A stretch of DNA of 64,000 bases from Christiangramia aestuarii (GCF_009735585.1 NZ_VJVW01000001.1:729698-793697); one strand, 5' to 3'; counted from the stretch's first letter, positions 17,839 through 28,842 are shown. Program-made: numbers and translations. The notes: generated by a model not told the origin, from the letters alone.

Positions 17839-19183
17839 TTAAAAGGGCTTTTTTTACGGGTTCAACTTCTTCTCCAATGTCTCCGGCACCAAGCATAACC
17901 ACTACTTCGGCATTTTCAGCCTTGATGCAGTCTATTAATTCTAACTTGGTCACCAGGGATTTTTCAGGATTACTGATCTTTTCCAGCAACCAGGCTGAAG
18001 AAATGCCTTCTATCGGGGTTTCCCTTGCGGGATAGATATCCAGTAAAAACACCTTATCAAATTCTGAAAGGCTGGAGGCAAAATCTTCAGCGAAGTCACG
18101 GGTGCGGCTGAACAGGTGGGGCTGAAAAACCGCTAAAACTTTCTTATTGGGGTACATTTCTCGAACCGCATGGTGCACCGCCGATATTTCAGTGGGGTGA
18201 TGTGCGTAATCGTCGATTAACACCAGGTTATCCGTTTTTATTTTATAGCTGAATCTACGCTTAACGCCCTTGAAGGAATATAAAGCCCTGGCCAGACCGT
18301 CGGTTGGGGAGCCGTATTCGATCGCCATCGCCAGGGCTGTTATAGCATTCAGCAAATTGTGTTTGCCGGGTAGATTAAATCTTAAATCTTTAATGATCGT
18401 AGAAGGCGTCTTCAGGTCGAACACATAGTGCCCTTCTCCGATCCTGATATTTTGTGCTACATAATCACTCTCATCATTTATGCCAATCTTGGATCCTTCG
18501 AGGGACAATCCGTTTTTAACAAAAAGTCGCCCATCTTCCGGAACCTTGGCAGCGAATTCCCTGAAGGATTTTTCGAGCTCTACCTTATCACCGTAAATAT
18601 CCAGGTGGTCTGCATCCATAGATGTTATGGCCGCCAGGTTTGGAGAAAGATTCAGGAAAGAACGATCAAATTCATCGGCCTCTACCACTACTACATCATC
18701 CCCCTGCATGATAAGGTTAGACTGAATGTCTTCACTTATTCCGCCAAGAAAAGCGGTAACTTTTGCTCCGGTTTCCTTCAGCAAATGTCCAAGGATCGCA
18801 GTGGTAGTGGTTTTGCCATGAGTTCCCGCCACGGCAAGACAGTATTTTTTATGAGTGACCATTCCCAGTAACCGGGCCCTTTTTACGATCTCGAAATTTT
18901 CCTTTAAATGCAGGAATTGCTTAAGATCCTTAGGTACCGCAGGAGTATAGACAATAAGGCTATCATCTGTATTTTCAAGTATGGTCTGTGGGATCAACCC
19001 AAGATCATCTTCATAATTCACTTCTATTCCTTCTTTTTCCAGGGTCCTGGTAAGACTGGTAGAAGTACGATCATAACCAGCCACAAAGCATCCCTTGGCC
19101 TTGAAATACCTGGCCAGGGCGCTCATCCCAATCCCACCGATACCGATGAAATAAAAATGCTTTATGTGGTTTAGATCCTTCAT
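17828..19183 (-). CDS. murC: UDP-N-acetylmuramate-L-alanine ligase
   Basis: Adds L-Ala to UDP-MurNAc, the first amino acid of the peptidoglycan stem. The N-terminal Rossmann region is FYFIGIGGIGMSALARYF. The Mur ligase P-loop is AVAGTHGKTTTTAILGHLL, followed by VVEADEFDRSF, then DDYAHHPTEI and VFQPHLFSRTRDF. Its 451 residues are normal. It starts directly against the stop of murG and overlaps ftsQ by 11 bases, so it is part of the continuous dcw message. Confidence 0.96.
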   Translation of the reverse strand: MKDLNHIKHFYFIGIGGIGMSALARYFKAKGCFVAGYDRTSTSLTRTLEKEGIEVNYEDDLGLIPQTILENTDDSLIVYTPAVPKDLKQFLHLKENFEIVKRARLLGMVTHKKYCLAVAGTHGKTTTTAILGHLLKETGAKVTAFLGGISEDIQSNLIMQGDDVVVVEADEFDRSFLNLSPNLAAITSMDADHLDIYGDKVELEKSFREFAAKVPEDGRLFVKNGLSLEGSKIGINDESDYVAQNIRIGEGHYVFDLKTPSTIIKDLRFNLPGKHNLLNAITALAMAIEYGSPTDGLARALYSFKGVKRRFSYKIKTDNLVLIDDYAHHPTEISAVHHAVREMYPNKKVLAVFQPHLFSRTRDFAEDFASSLSEFDKVFLLDIYPARETPIEGISSAWLLEKISNPEKSLVTKLELIDCIKAENAEVVVMLGAGDIGEEVEPVKKALLNEA

Positions 19184-20287
19184 TTATTTGTTGTTCTTCT
19201 TTATAAGTTTCTCAACTTCATCCACAATGTCTGAAGTTGCATTAGGCAAGGCCAGCTTCTTGATATTCTCTCCAAATCGCTTCAGCCTTTTTTCATCTTT
19301 CAGCAGACTAAAAAAACATGGCTCAAACCTTTCGGTGAGCTCATCTTCGGTGATCATCAAAGCAGCGTCATGTTCGGTCACGGCCAAGGCATTTTTTGCC
19401 TGGTGATTTTCAGCAACGTTTGGTGATGGGATAAATAAAACCGGTTTTCCCACTATACATAATTCAGAAACACTTCCCGCGCCGGCTCGTGAAATGATCA
19501 CATCTGCCGCCGCATAGGCAAAATCCATCCTGTTGATGAATTCCTTCGCCCTCACAGTTACCGAATCGTATTTTTTATACTCATCGAAATACAGTTTCCC
19601 TATCTGCCAGATGATTTGCACATCCTCGTCCCTGAATCGCTTCAGTTCGTTTTCAATAAGCCTGTTAACTCTCCTGGCACCAAGGCTTCCGCCAAGCACC
19701 AGCACTGTTTTTTTATCTTTAGAAAGATTGAAATGCTCTAAAGCCTCTTCTCTCAATTGGTTTACCTCCAGCAGATCCTGTCTTACCGGGTTACCAGTAA
19801 TGATGGTCCTTTCAGGAGGAAATACATTCTTAACCTTTTCGTAAGCCGCACAAATGGTATCGGCGTACTTAGCCAGTATTCTGTTGGTGATGCCAGGCAG
19901 GGAATTCTGTTCCTGTATAAGCGTAGGTAAGCCTTTAGAAATGGCCACTCTTAAAAGAGGACCACTGGCAAAACCTCCCGTACCTATCACGATATCGGGC
20001 TTGAATCTCTTAATGATCTTCCTCGATTTAGAAAGACTGCTCATCAATTTAAAGGGGAAAATGAAATTCTTAAGGCTAAAGGACCGGTCTACACCGCTTA
20101 TCCAAAGCCCCTCGATATCGTAGCCAGCCTGCGGAACCTTTTCCATCTCCATACGGTCTTTCGCGCCAACGAAAAGGATATCAGCATCGGGATGCCTTCT
20201 TTTTATCTCATCGGCAATGGCAATGGCAGGATAGATATGTCCTCCTGTACCTCCACCAGATAATATGACGCGTAATCCTTTTTTCAT
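19184..20287 (-). CDS. murG: UDP-GlcNAc: lipid I GlcNAc transferase
   Basis: Converts lipid I to lipid II on the cytoplasmic face of the inner membrane. It is a GT28 enzyme with the N-terminal glycine loop [18 protein letters not shown], the middle [14 protein letters not shown] and the donor-binding region [18 protein letters not shown]. The 367 residues are typical. Its ATG overlaps the ftsW stop by four bases (ATGA), a sign of translational coupling, and murC follows directly. Confidence 0.96.
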   Translation of the reverse strand: MKKGLRVILSGGGTGGHIYPAIAIADEIKRRHPDADILFVGAKDRMEMEKVPQAGYDIEGLWISGVDRSFSLKNFIFPFKLMSSLSKSRKIIKRFKPDIVIGTGGFASGPLLRVAISKGLPTLIQEQNSLPGITNRILAKYADTICAAYEKVKNVFPPERTIITGNPVRQDLLEVNQLREEALEHFNLSKDKKTVLVLGGSLGARRVNRLIENELKRFRDEDVQIIWQIGKLYFDEYKKYDSVTVRAKEFINRMDFAYAAADVIISRAGAGSVSELCIVGKPVLFIPSPNVAENHQAKNALAVTEHDAALMITEDELTERFEPCFFSLLKDEKRLKRFGENIKKLALPNATSDIVDEVEKLIKKNNK

Positions 20288-21492
20288 ATCGCTTCGCTTA
20301 AGATGTCCAGAGGATTTTCCTCATCGGCATCGATCTCTTTATTTTCCGTTTCTTTTATTTCTTCTCTTTTGGCACTTACGCTCAGGATGATTCCCAGCGC
20401 AATGCAGGTCATCCAGATGGAAGTTCCCCCGCTACTAACCAGCGGAAGGGTTTGCCCTGTTACCGGGAAAAGCTCTACTGCCACCCCCATATTTATTAAT
20501 GCCTGGAAAACCACCGGCAGGCCAACGCCCATCACTACCAGTTTTCCGAATACCGTGTTGGCTTTGGTCGCCACGATCACGATCCTGAAAAGCAGGAGCA
20601 AATAAGCTAACATGACTCCAAAAGCTCCTATCAAGCCCATTTCTTCTACGATGATCGCATAGATAAAATCTGAAGAAGACTGGGGTAAAAAATTTCTTTG
20701 TACACTTTTTCCAATTCCCGTCCCGGTGATACCTCCTTGGGCAATTGCGATCTTGGCCTTTTCTACCTGGTATTGTTCTGCCCCTTCTTCATCATCGAAA
20801 AAGGTTTCTATTCTGCTGGACCAGGTATCCACCCTATTAGGTAGAAGCCCCGGAAAAGCCTTGGCAGTAAGTATGAATATGCTAAGCATTACGATCCCAA
20901 CTCCCAAAATGGCACCAAGATATTTGATCGGGTATCCACCAAGGAACATTAGCATCAATGTCATGCAGAATATGATAGCGGTAGTAGAAAAATTGGCCGG
21001 TAAGATCAATACCAGTACTGCAAAGACAGGCAGCCAGAGCGGCAAAATAGTTTCTTTAAAAGTGAGCGTTCTTTCGGTAACCTTGGAAAGATACCTGGCC
21101 ACATATACCATCAATACCACTGCCGCCAGGGTCGAAGACTGGAACGACACGTTGAGCACTGGGATCTGTATCCACCGGCTGGCATAGGCGCCTTCAATGG
21201 TGGTTCCCTGGAAAATGGTCACCACCAATAATATGATCACTACGGGCAGGAGCAGAATGGAGATGCCCCGGAAATAGTGATAAGGTACTTTATGTACAGC
21301 AAATAGAATGCAGAATCCCAGAAGCAAATGGAAGAAATGTACCACCAGGAACCCGGAAGTACTTCCATCACCATGGAGATATGCAAGGTTACTACTGGCG
21401 CTATATACCGGCAAAAAAGAAAATATTGCCAACAAGCCGGCTACCGCCCAGATCACCTTGTCTCCTTTAAGATTTGCAAAAATGTTGCTCAT
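20284..21492 (-). CDS. ftsW: Septal peptidoglycan glycosyltransferase FtsW
   Basis: SEDS-family membrane enzyme that polymerises lipid II at the septum with FtsI. About ten hydrophobic segments are visible in 402 residues. SEDS signatures include [20 protein letters not shown] and [17 protein letters not shown], then [11 protein letters not shown] near the C-terminus. An acidic cytoplasmic tail ends the protein. It is followed by murG (4-base overlap) and separated from murD by an 84-base spacer holding two palindromic repeats, the largest gap in the cluster. Confidence 0.95.
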   Translation of the reverse strand: MSNIFANLKGDKVIWAVAGLLAIFSFLPVYSASSNLAYLHGDGSTSGFLVVHFFHLLLGFCILFAVHKVPYHYFRGISILLLPVVIILLVVTIFQGTTIEGAYASRWIQIPVLNVSFQSSTLAAVVLMVYVARYLSKVTERTLTFKETILPLWLPVFAVLVLILPANFSTTAIIFCMTLMLMFLGGYPIKYLGAILGVGIVMLSIFILTAKAFPGLLPNRVDTWSSRIETFFDDEEGAEQYQVEKAKIAIAQGGITGTGIGKSVQRNFLPQSSSDFIYAIIVEEMGLIGAFGVMLAYLLLLFRIVIVATKANTVFGKLVVMGVGLPVVFQALINMGVAVELFPVTGQTLPLVSSGGTSIWMTCIALGIILSVSAKREEIKETENKEIDADEENPLDILSEAI

Positions 21493-21510
21493 TTATTTTT
21501 TCCTTCTTGA

Positions 21511-21574
21511 TCGTCAAGCTGAACTTGTTTCAGCTTTTATCAAAATGAGATCCTGAACCGAGTTCAGGATGACG
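21511..21574. repeat. Pair of palindromic elements between murD and ftsW
   Basis: Two hairpins lie back to back. AAGCTGAA (21516-21523) pairs with TTCAGCTT (21529-21536), and ATCCTGAA (21550-21557) pairs with TTCAGGAT (21563-21570). Each has an 8-base stem and a 5-base loop. The first is preceded by CGTC and the second followed by GACG, so they are inverted copies of one unit. A third copy is at 44198-44222. They look like a dispersed REP-like element rather than terminators, since no T run follows. Confidence 0.75.
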
Positions 21575-21576
21575 TG

Positions 21577-22914
21577 TTATAAATTTCTTACCGCTTCTTT
21601 AAATTGTCTTCCTCTATCTTCGTAATTCTCGAACAGGTCGAAGCTTGCGCAAGCCGGGGAAAGCAAAACGTTATCCCCTTTTTCAGCGAGTTTGTAAGCT
21701 GCCTCCACAGCATCTACCATAGAAGTAGTTTCGACCATGTTCTCTACGATATTTCCAAAAGATGCCTTGATCTTTTCGTTATCCACTCCAAGACAAACTA
21801 TGGCTTTTACTTTTTCATTTACCAGGGGTAAAAGATCGTCGTAAACGTTCCCTTTGTCTACTCCTCCCACGATCCAAACGGTCTCTGAGTCCATGCTTTC
21901 CAGTGCGTAAAAAGTAGCGTTTACATTCGTAGCCTTGGAGTCATTGATATACTGCACGTTATTGATCTTAAGTACTTTTTCCAAACGGTGCTCTACCCCC
22001 TGGAAATTAGACATACTTTCCCTGATCGTTTGCTTTCTAATACGGAGCAATTGCGAAACCGTAGCCGCAGCCATGGCATTCTTAGCATTATGTTTCCCTT
22101 GTAGGGCAAGTTCTGATGTTGGCATAGTGAACTGTGTGTTATTAATATTTACTACCATATTTTCATTTTCTATATACGCGCCGTTTTCAATTTTCCTCTC
22201 CAGTGAAAAAGGCAGTTTTTGAGACCTTACAGGGTTCTTTTTTAACCATTCTGTGATATTGCTGTCATCTGCATCATAGATGAAATAATCATCTTCGGTT
22301 TGATTTTCAGCGATCCTGAACTTGGAGGCGATATAATTCTCCAGCTTATACTCATAGCGGTCCAGGTGATCTGGGGTGATATTGGTCAGGATCGCAATAT
22401 GCGGCCTGAACTTCTCTATCCCGTCCAACTGAAAACTACTTATCTCCAGCACGAACCAGTCATGATCTTCTTCAGCCACCATTTTCGCGAAAGAGTTTCC
22501 AATGTTTCCTCCCATCCCGGAATCGATATTGGCTTCTTTCAAAACATGCTGCACAAGGCTGGTTACCGTGGTCTTGCCATTACTCCCCGTTATCCCTATC
22601 ACCGGAGTTTCGGTGAACCAGCTGGCAAACTCGATCTCAGATATCAAGGGGATCTCTCTTTCTCTAAGTTGCTTTATAAGGGGTGCCGAATCCGGGATAC
22701 CCGGGCTTTTCATCACCACGTCTGCATCAAAGATCCTGGCTTCAGAATGTTTTTCTTCCTCCCAATCGATCTCAATATGTTCAAGAACTTCCTTGTATTT
22801 ATTTTTGATCTTCCCCTTATCGGAAAGAAAGATCTCGTATCCATTTTTCTTTGCCAGGATCGCGGTCCCGATCCCACTTTCTCCACCTCCCAGTATGGCA
22901 ATCTTTTTACTCAC
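21577..22914 (-). CDS. murD: UDP-N-acetylmuramoyl-L-alanine: D-glutamate ligase
   Basis: Adds D-Glu to the muropeptide precursor in the cytoplasm. The N-terminal nucleotide-binding-like region is ILGGGESGIGTAILAKK. The ligase P-loop is GITGSNGKTTVTSLVQHVL, followed by ITPDHLDRY, then INDSKATNVNATFYAL and LLSPACASFDLFENYEDRG, all MurD hallmarks. Its length of 445 residues is usual. It lies 10 bases after mraY. A plain repeat-containing spacer, with no clear terminator, separates it from ftsW. Confidence 0.96.
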   Translation of the reverse strand: MSKKIAILGGGESGIGTAILAKKNGYEIFLSDKGKIKNKYKEVLEHIEIDWEEEKHSEARIFDADVVMKSPGIPDSAPLIKQLREREIPLISEIEFASWFTETPVIGITGSNGKTTVTSLVQHVLKEANIDSGMGGNIGNSFAKMVAEEDHDWFVLEISSFQLDGIEKFRPHIAILTNITPDHLDRYEYKLENYIASKFRIAENQTEDDYFIYDADDSNITEWLKKNPVRSQKLPFSLERKIENGAYIENENMVVNINNTQFTMPTSELALQGKHNAKNAMAAATVSQLLRIRKQTIRESMSNFQGVEHRLEKVLKINNVQYINDSKATNVNATFYALESMDSETVWIVGGVDKGNVYDDLLPLVNEKVKAIVCLGVDNEKIKASFGNIVENMVETTSMVDAVEAAYKLAEKGDNVLLSPACASFDLFENYEDRGRQFKEAVRNL

Positions 22915-22924
22915 AGCTTTTGGC

Positions 22925-24157
22925 TTAACGAACTTTCAAGGTCACTATGGTAAGGATCGCCAGGAAAATCCCAATGATCCAGAACCTCACTACTATCTTG
23001 CTCTCGTGTTTTCCTTTTTTCTGATAATGGTGATGTAAGGGGGACATTAAAAATATCCTTCTCCCTGCACCGTATTTTTTCTTGGTGAATTTGAACCAAC
23101 CCACCTGCAGTACTACTGACAGGTTTTCCACCAAAAAGATCCCGCATAGAAGCGGTATCAGCAATTCCTTCCTGGTAGCAATGGCTAGTACTGCGATTAT
23201 TCCACCTATTGTCAAACTCCCGGTATCTCCCATAAAAACCTGGGCAGGAAAAGTGTTATACCATAGAAATCCTACCAGGGCCCCCGCGAAAGCGGTGATG
23301 AAAATGGTCATCTCCCCCGATCTTGGGATATACATGATATTCAGGTAATCTGAGAATATGATGTTACCCGAAACCCAGGCAAAAATACCCAGGGTCAGTA
23401 CAATAATTGCCGAAGATCCCGCGGCAAGGCCATCGATTCCATCTGTAAGGTTCGCACCATTAGAAACTGCGGTTACGATAAAAATGACAATAGGAATAAA
23501 GATCAGCCACGCGTAATTTACCAGCTCAGGGTTTATCCAGCTTATAAGGCTGGAATATTCAAATTCATTGTTCTTTACAAAAGGGATGGTAGTGCTCGTA
23601 TCCTTTACTTCAGGACCCATATCCACTACTTCTGCACGGGCGATCACATTTTCTGTAGGATTGGTCTCGGTCACCACCTCTTTGGTAGTTATCTGTGGAT
23701 GAAAGTACATGGTACAACCCACGATCAAACCAAGGCCGATCTGCCCTATCACCTTAAAGATACCTTTAAGGCCTTCTTTATCTTTTTTGAATGTTTTTAT
23801 ATAATCATCCAGGAATCCGATCGCACCCATCCATAAAGTAGTTACGATCAGTAAGATGACATAAATATTTTCCAGCTTCGCGAAAAGCAGCACCGGAATA
23901 AGGGTTGCAATTATAATGATAACCCCTCCCATGGTTGGAGTCCCGGCTTTCTCGTTCTGACCCTTTAAACCAAGATCACGAACGCTTTCTCCAATTTGTT
24001 TGGCTCTTAAATAATTGATGATTCTTTTACCATAAATCGTTGAAATCCCCAGCGACAGAATGATCGCCATGGCAGACCTGAACGACAGGAACTCAAATAA
24101 CTGCGCTCCGGGCAACTGATACTGTTCTTCCAGAAATTTAAATAGGTAATACAGCAT
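22925..24157 (-). CDS. mraY: Phospho-MurNAc-pentapeptide transferase MraY, with periplasmic insertion
   Basis: Membrane enzyme transferring phospho-MurNAc-pentapeptide to undecaprenyl phosphate, making lipid I. Motifs include [11 protein letters not shown], the catalytic Asp region [24 protein letters not shown] and [14 protein letters not shown]. At 410 residues it exceeds E. coli MraY (360). The extra length lies mostly between two helices around residues 150-200, a hydrophilic stretch with [10 protein letters not shown] and [10 protein letters not shown], probably in the periplasm. Its ATG overlaps the murE stop by one base. Confidence 0.95.
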   Translation of the reverse strand: MLYYLFKFLEEQYQLPGAQLFEFLSFRSAMAIILSLGISTIYGKRIINYLRAKQIGESVRDLGLKGQNEKAGTPTMGGVIIIIATLIPVLLFAKLENIYVILLIVTTLWMGAIGFLDDYIKTFKKDKEGLKGIFKVIGQIGLGLIVGCTMYFHPQITTKEVVTETNPTENVIARAEVVDMGPEVKDTSTTIPFVKNNEFEYSSLISWINPELVNYAWLIFIPIVIFIVTAVSNGANLTDGIDGLAAGSSAIIVLTLGIFAWVSGNIIFSDYLNIMYIPRSGEMTIFITAFAGALVGFLWYNTFPAQVFMGDTGSLTIGGIIAVLAIATRKELLIPLLCGIFLVENLSVVLQVGWFKFTKKKYGAGRRIFLMSPLHHHYQKKGKHESKIVVRFWIIGIFLAILTIVTLKVR

Positions 24158-25623
24158 TATTTATCCAGTTGTTTTAAAAATTCGTTCACGATCTTAAGAT
24201 CGTCAAAGTCTATTCTTTCTCCATTAACTTCCTGGTAGGTCTCATGCCCCTTCCCGGCAATAAGGATAATATCGTTAGGACCAGCCATCTGGCAGGCGGT
24301 CTTGATCGCCTGTTTCCTGTTGGTCACACTCATGGTTTTTTTAAAGTTCTGAGGCTCTACGCCTGCTTCTACATCTGCAATGATCTTTTCAGGATCTTCG
24401 GTTCGCGGATTATCACTGGTAAAAATCACCTTGCTGCTCAAAGCCGAAGCTATATGCCCCATTTTTGGTCTTTTGGTGGCATCTCGGTCTCCGCCGCAAC
24501 CTACTACAGTAATAAGCTCCTCGTTCTTGGTTCTTATGCTATTAATGGTTTCAAGCACATTCTTAAGCGCATCTGGCGTATGAGCATAATCTACGATCGC
24601 GGTGATCTTCTCTTTTTTGGAGATCACGTACTGAAACCTTCCGCTCACAGAATTCAATTCGCTGATGATGCGAAGGATCTCCAGCGTCTGCAGACCTAAA
24701 AGATCGGCAGCAGCGTAAATGGCCAGGATATTATAGGCATTGAAGTTCCCGATCAACCTCGTCCAAAGCTCCTGCTCATCGATCTTCAGTAAAAGACCGG
24801 TGAAATTATTTTCAAGGATCTGGGCCTTATAATCGGCATAGGATTTTAAGGCGTAAGTATATTTTTTAGCTTTTGTATTCTGAAGCATCACCGCACCGTT
24901 CTTATCATCAGCATTGGTCAGGGCAAAGGCAGAAGACGGCAACTCGTCGAAAAAGCGTTTCTTAACATCACGATATTCCGCGAAATCCTTGTGATAATCC
25001 AGGTGGTCGTGAGAAAGGTTGGTAAAGATCCCACCCTTGAATTTCAGGGCGGTGGTCCTGTGCTGATCTATCCCATGGGAACTCACTTCCATAAAACAGA
25101 ATTCCACCCCGGCATCGTTCATATCCTTCAAATAAGAATTGATGGTGATAGAATCTGGAGTGGTCCTTATGGCGGTATGCTCTTCGCTACCAACCATCAC
25201 TTTTACCGTGGACAGCAATCCGCATTTATAACCAGCCTTGGTGAAAAGGTCATATAACAAGGTCGCTATGGTGGTTTTACCATTGGTTCCGGTAACACCA
25301 ACCAGTTTCAGCTTTTCAGAGGGATTATCGTAGTAATTCGCTGAAATATATGCGAGCGCCTTTTTGGTATCCTCAACTTCGATATAGGTAACGCCATTTA
25401 TCGTTTCTTTCGGGATCTCCTCACAAACGATAGCCAGTGCACCCTGGTTTTCGGCGTTTTTAATAAAATCATGTCCATCAGAAATACTTCCCCTAATGGC
25501 CACAAAAACATCGTTCAGCTTTACTTTCCTGGAATCAAAATGAATATCGTTCACGGTCACGCCGGTATCCCCGGTCACCGCCTTCATATTCACCTTGTAA
25601 AGTATATCCTTTAAAACACTCAT
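24157..25623 (-). CDS. murE: UDP-MurNAc-tripeptide ligase, meso-DAP type
   Basis: Adds the third stem residue to UDP-MurNAc-L-Ala-D-Glu. The P-loop is [15 protein letters not shown], followed by [13 protein letters not shown] and [12 protein letters not shown]. The residue-selecting motif reads DNPR within [11 protein letters not shown], which in characterised MurE enzymes goes with meso-diaminopimelate rather than lysine. The wall is therefore predicted to be A1gamma-like. Its 488 residues are normal. The gene overlaps both neighbours by one base, so ftsI, murE and mraY are tightly coupled. Confidence 0.95.
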   Translation of the reverse strand: MSVLKDILYKVNMKAVTGDTGVTVNDIHFDSRKVKLNDVFVAIRGSISDGHDFIKNAENQGALAIVCEEIPKETINGVTYIEVEDTKKALAYISANYYDNPSEKLKLVGVTGTNGKTTIATLLYDLFTKAGYKCGLLSTVKVMVGSEEHTAIRTTPDSITINSYLKDMNDAGVEFCFMEVSSHGIDQHRTTALKFKGGIFTNLSHDHLDYHKDFAEYRDVKKRFFDELPSSAFALTNADDKNGAVMLQNTKAKKYTYALKSYADYKAQILENNFTGLLLKIDEQELWTRLIGNFNAYNILAIYAAADLLGLQTLEILRIISELNSVSGRFQYVISKKEKITAIVDYAHTPDALKNVLETINSIRTKNEELITVVGCGGDRDATKRPKMGHIASALSSKVIFTSDNPRTEDPEKIIADVEAGVEPQNFKKTMSVTNRKQAIKTACQMAGPNDIILIAGKGHETYQEVNGERIDFDDLKIVNEFLKQLDK

Positions 25624-27614
25624 TAACTTAACTCCAGTTTTACTGTTTGCTTATTCTTTAGTTTCTGTCCTGCAGATACAGATTGTCTTTTCACCACTCC
25701 TCTTCCGTTTAGTCGTACTTCCAGTCCAAGGTTTTCCAAAATCGAGATAGCATCCATGGCCGGCATTCCGGTTACATCTGGCATCAATAACTTCTCATTC
25801 TGGATCTTGGTATAATATTGTTCGAAATCCTGATTCACTTCTTCATCTATCACTTCCAGCGACTCCAGTTCGTCCATTACCGGGGTGTCTGTATAGATCT
25901 TCCTGGCGATATCCTTAAAAACAGGAGCAGCCACTATATTCCCATAGTAGCCTTTTCTTCTGTTTGGTTTATGTATCACCACTATACACGAATATTTTGG
26001 ATTTTCAGCTGGGAAATAACCCGCAAAAGATGCTATATACCTACCTGGTTCTATCCAATATTCGGTCTGGCAGGTTCCCGTCTTCCCGGCCATGGAGAAG
26101 TTCTCGGTATAAATGTTCGCCGCCGTACCACGCTCCACCGTCTTCTTCATCATAGCCCTTACTTTCTTGGCTGTTTCCACAGAGCAGATCGATGGATTCA
26201 TCACCTGTTTTTCCATGGTGATAACAGGTTTATCACGGTCTTTAACCTCCTTGATAAAGCGAGGCTTGATCATTTCACCATCATTGGCGATGGCATTATA
26301 AAAGGTGAGGGTTTGTAGCGGAGTGATCGACACACCATAACCAAAAGCCATCCACGGCAGGCTTAAACCGTTCCAGTTCTTGTCTTGAGGATGAGGGATT
26401 CGGGGGGATCCCTCACCTTTTATTTCAAGACCAATCTTCTGGTTAAGTCCCATTGAATAAAGTCGATCAACGAATTTTGCTGGATCATTCTTATATCCTT
26501 CGGTGATCATTTTTGTAAATGCTGTATTAGAAGAAACCTCGAAAGCTTTCGCCGCCGAGATCTTTCCGTAGCCGCCGTGATGGGAATCCCTTACCGGCCG
26601 GCCATAATATCTTACCACTCCTTTTTCTGTATCTATTACCTGGCTGGTATCTACCACCTTATCTTCAAGAGCAGCCACCATAGCCATCAACTTAAAGGTA
26701 GAACCAGGCTCGTGAGCCTCATAAACGGCGTAGTTCCTTTTCTCGAAATAGGTCCCGTCCTTGGTCCTGCCAAGGTTAGACATGGCCTTGATCTCTCCGG
26801 TAGCAGTCTCCATCACCACCACGGTTCCATGTTCTGCCTCGAAATATTCCAGTTGCCTTAATAAGGAATGATGCGCGATATCCTGGATATTCACATCTAT
26901 GGTAGAAACCACATCATAGCCATCCCTTGGCTCCAGTTCATTATTATCGCTAATAGGTTTCCACTGTCCCTTGGCGATCTTTTGCTTTAGTCTTCTGCCA
27001 TCGGTTCCCCTCAGGTAATTACTAAAGGCCCCTTCCAGGCCTACACGGGTAAAATATCCATTCTCATCCCTTCTTTCGTAACCAACGGTCCTTTCACCCA
27101 TCTTACCCAGCGGATGTTCGCGAACCGTACTTTGCTCGGTGATCATTCCTCCTTTGTACGCTCCAAGGTTGAACATGGGAAACTCCCTCATCTTCATGTA
27201 TTCTGAATACCCAAGATTCCTGGCGATTAACACATATCTTTGCTTATTCGCCCTGGCCGCTCTTAGTTTCTGGGAATAATAGGAAGCAGGACGACCCAAC
27301 ATGCCGGAAAGCTTTTCTGAAAGCGGACCTATATTTTCTTCGAAGTTCTTGTCTGAAACGGTGACGGCATCGAACCTTACATCGTATTTAGGCACCGAGG
27401 TGGCTAAAAGGTTTCCGTTCACATCGTAAAGGTTCCCGCGATTTGCCGGGATCTTGAAGTTCTTTAGAGTGCGCTCTTCTGCCAGTTCTTTATAATGTTC
27501 ACCATGAACAAACTGGATATTAAGCAACTTAACCCCTACTGCTATCGCAAAAAGGAAGAGACAGCCAGCCACGAAATACATACGATTCAGGATGCTTTTT
27601 TCGGTTGTAGCCAT
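25623..27614 (-). CDS. ftsI: Septal transpeptidase FtsI/PBP3 with C-terminal PASTA domain
   Basis: Class B penicillin-binding protein cross-linking septal peptidoglycan with FtsW. A membrane helix spans about residues 12-32. PBP-dimer motifs include IPANRGNLYDVNGNLLATS. The transpeptidase active site has S305-T-F-K308 (EPGSTFKLMA), S361-S-N363 and KTG (AGKTGTCQTEY). About 60 C-terminal residues (MPDVTGMPAMDAISILENLG) form one PASTA domain, so the protein resembles SpoVD/PBP2x-type enzymes in layout. Its 663 residues fit that. The stop overlaps the murE start. Confidence 0.94.
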   Translation of the reverse strand: MATTEKSILNRMYFVAGCLFLFAIAVGVKLLNIQFVHGEHYKELAEERTLKNFKIPANRGNLYDVNGNLLATSVPKYDVRFDAVTVSDKNFEENIGPLSEKLSGMLGRPASYYSQKLRAARANKQRYVLIARNLGYSEYMKMREFPMFNLGAYKGGMITEQSTVREHPLGKMGERTVGYERRDENGYFTRVGLEGAFSNYLRGTDGRRLKQKIAKGQWKPISDNNELEPRDGYDVVSTIDVNIQDIAHHSLLRQLEYFEAEHGTVVVMETATGEIKAMSNLGRTKDGTYFEKRNYAVYEAHEPGSTFKLMAMVAALEDKVVDTSQVIDTEKGVVRYYGRPVRDSHHGGYGKISAAKAFEVSSNTAFTKMITEGYKNDPAKFVDRLYSMGLNQKIGLEIKGEGSPRIPHPQDKNWNGLSLPWMAFGYGVSITPLQTLTFYNAIANDGEMIKPRFIKEVKDRDKPVITMEKQVMNPSICSVETAKKVRAMMKKTVERGTAANIYTENFSMAGKTGTCQTEYWIEPGRYIASFAGYFPAENPKYSCIVVIHKPNRRKGYYGNIVAAPVFKDIARKIYTDTPVMDELESLEVIDEEVNQDFEQYYTKIQNEKLLMPDVTGMPAMDAISILENLGLEVRLNGRGVVKRQSVSAGQKLKNKQTVKLELS

Positions 27615-27621
27615 TTTAAGG

Positions 27622-27939
27622 TTAGTCTTTTATTATCACTCTTATCTTATTGGGAGGAGTCTCTGAAGGCCCGATCCCTTTTTCTACCATTTTTTCGGTA
27701 ATGGTAGATTCCATTTTTACTCTCATTAATTTTGACCGCCTTTCCAGGAATTCACTTCTTAATTCCAGCACCTCCTTGTTCAGTTTAGCGATCTGGTGCA
27801 CTTTCTTTTCAGCATTATGCGAACTGGCGATCATTACGATAGCCAGGATGGTACAAAACACAATGAACCTCCAGTTCTTAACAGCATCTTCGCTGATAAG
27901 GAAATTCGCTTTCAGTATGTTATAAAAACCACCTTTCAT
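27622..27939 (-). CDS. ftsL: FtsL-like cell division protein
   Basis: Small bitopic protein of 105 residues. It has a cytoplasmic N-terminus, one membrane helix around residues 24-42 (FIVFCTILAIVMIASSH) and a periplasmic heptad-like helix rich in Lys, Glu and Leu (IAKLNKEVLELRSEFLERR). It is too diverged for firm family assignment by eye. Position between rsmH and ftsI, size and topology fit FtsL, the partner of FtsQ and FtsB. Gaps of 6-7 bases to both neighbours keep it in the operon. Confidence 0.82.
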   Translation of the reverse strand: MKGGFYNILKANFLISEDAVKNWRFIVFCTILAIVMIASSHNAEKKVHQIAKLNKEVLELRSEFLERRSKLMRVKMESTITEKMVEKGIGPSETPPNKIRVIIKD

Positions 27940-27945
27940 TGCTTA

Positions 27946-28842
27946 CTATAACTTTCTTGCCACACGAAGCTTCGCACTCCTGGCCCGGTTGTTTTCCTGT
28001 ATCTCCTCTTTCGAAGGAACGATGAGCCCGCCCACTTTCTTAAAAGGAACAGAAATATTACCGAACATATCCTTTTCCGGTTCCCCCTCAAAAAGACCAC
28101 TCCTTATATATCTTTTCACCAGCCTGTCTTCCAGGGAGTGGTAAGAGATAAGGCTTAATCTTCCGCCAGGCTTCAGCACCTCTTCGGTTTGCAACAAAAA
28201 TTCTTTAAGAACTTCTATCTCCTGGTTCACTTCTATCCTAATAGCCTGATAGATCTGCGCCAGGATCTTATTTTCTTTCCCTTTGAACAGCAAGGGCTTC
28301 AATAACTCATTCAATTGCTCACTGGTCTCGATGGGATTGTTCTTTCTATCAGAAACAATGGTCCTGGCCAGTTTAGGAGCATTCTTTAGATCTGCATAGG
28401 CATAAAAGATCTTTTTCAGGTGCTCCTCGTCATACTCGTTGATCACCTCGTAAGCACTAAGCTTATCTCCCTGGTTCATCCTCATGTCCAGCCTCGCATC
28501 GAACCTGGTAGAGAAACCTCTTTCAGCCTCGTTGAACTGATGAGAAGAAACCCCGAAATCGCCTAGGATCCCATCCACCTGCTTCACACCGTAAAACCTC
28601 AAAAACCTTTTCAGGAACCTGAAGTTTTCATTGATGAGCGTAAAACGCTTATCGTCTATCTTATTTTCAAGAGCATCCTTGTCCTGGTCGAAAGCAAAAA
28701 GTTTCCCTTCGGGCCCAAGCCTTTCCAGGATCTCCCTGGAATGCCCGCCACCACCAAAGGTCACATCTACGTAAACCCCTTCTGGCTTGACGTCGAGACC
28801 ATCGACAGATTCTTTTAGCAGAACAGGCTTATGATATTTCAT
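27946..28842 (-). CDS. rsmH: 16S rRNA m4C1402 methyltransferase
   Basis: Methylates N4 of C1402 in the ribosomal P-site region using SAM. Motifs are YVDVTFGGGGHSREIL (SAM binding), GILGDFGVSSHQFNEAERGFS and ISYHSLEDRLVKRY. I chose ATG 28842 (MKYHKPVLLKESV), which matches the family's usual start; the ATG at 28851 would add MIL. Either start overlaps the mraZ 3' end, so the two are translationally coupled. The 298-301 residues are normal. Confidence 0.95.
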   Translation of the reverse strand: MKYHKPVLLKESVDGLDVKPEGVYVDVTFGGGGHSREILERLGPEGKLFAFDQDKDALENKIDDKRFTLINENFRFLKRFLRFYGVKQVDGILGDFGVSSHQFNEAERGFSTRFDARLDMRMNQGDKLSAYEVINEYDEEHLKKIFYAYADLKNAPKLARTIVSDRKNNPIETSEQLNELLKPLLFKGKENKILAQIYQAIRIEVNQEIEVLKEFLLQTEEVLKPGGRLSLISYHSLEDRLVKRYIRSGLFEGEPEKDMFGNISVPFKKVGGLIVPSKEEIQENNRARSAKLRVARKL

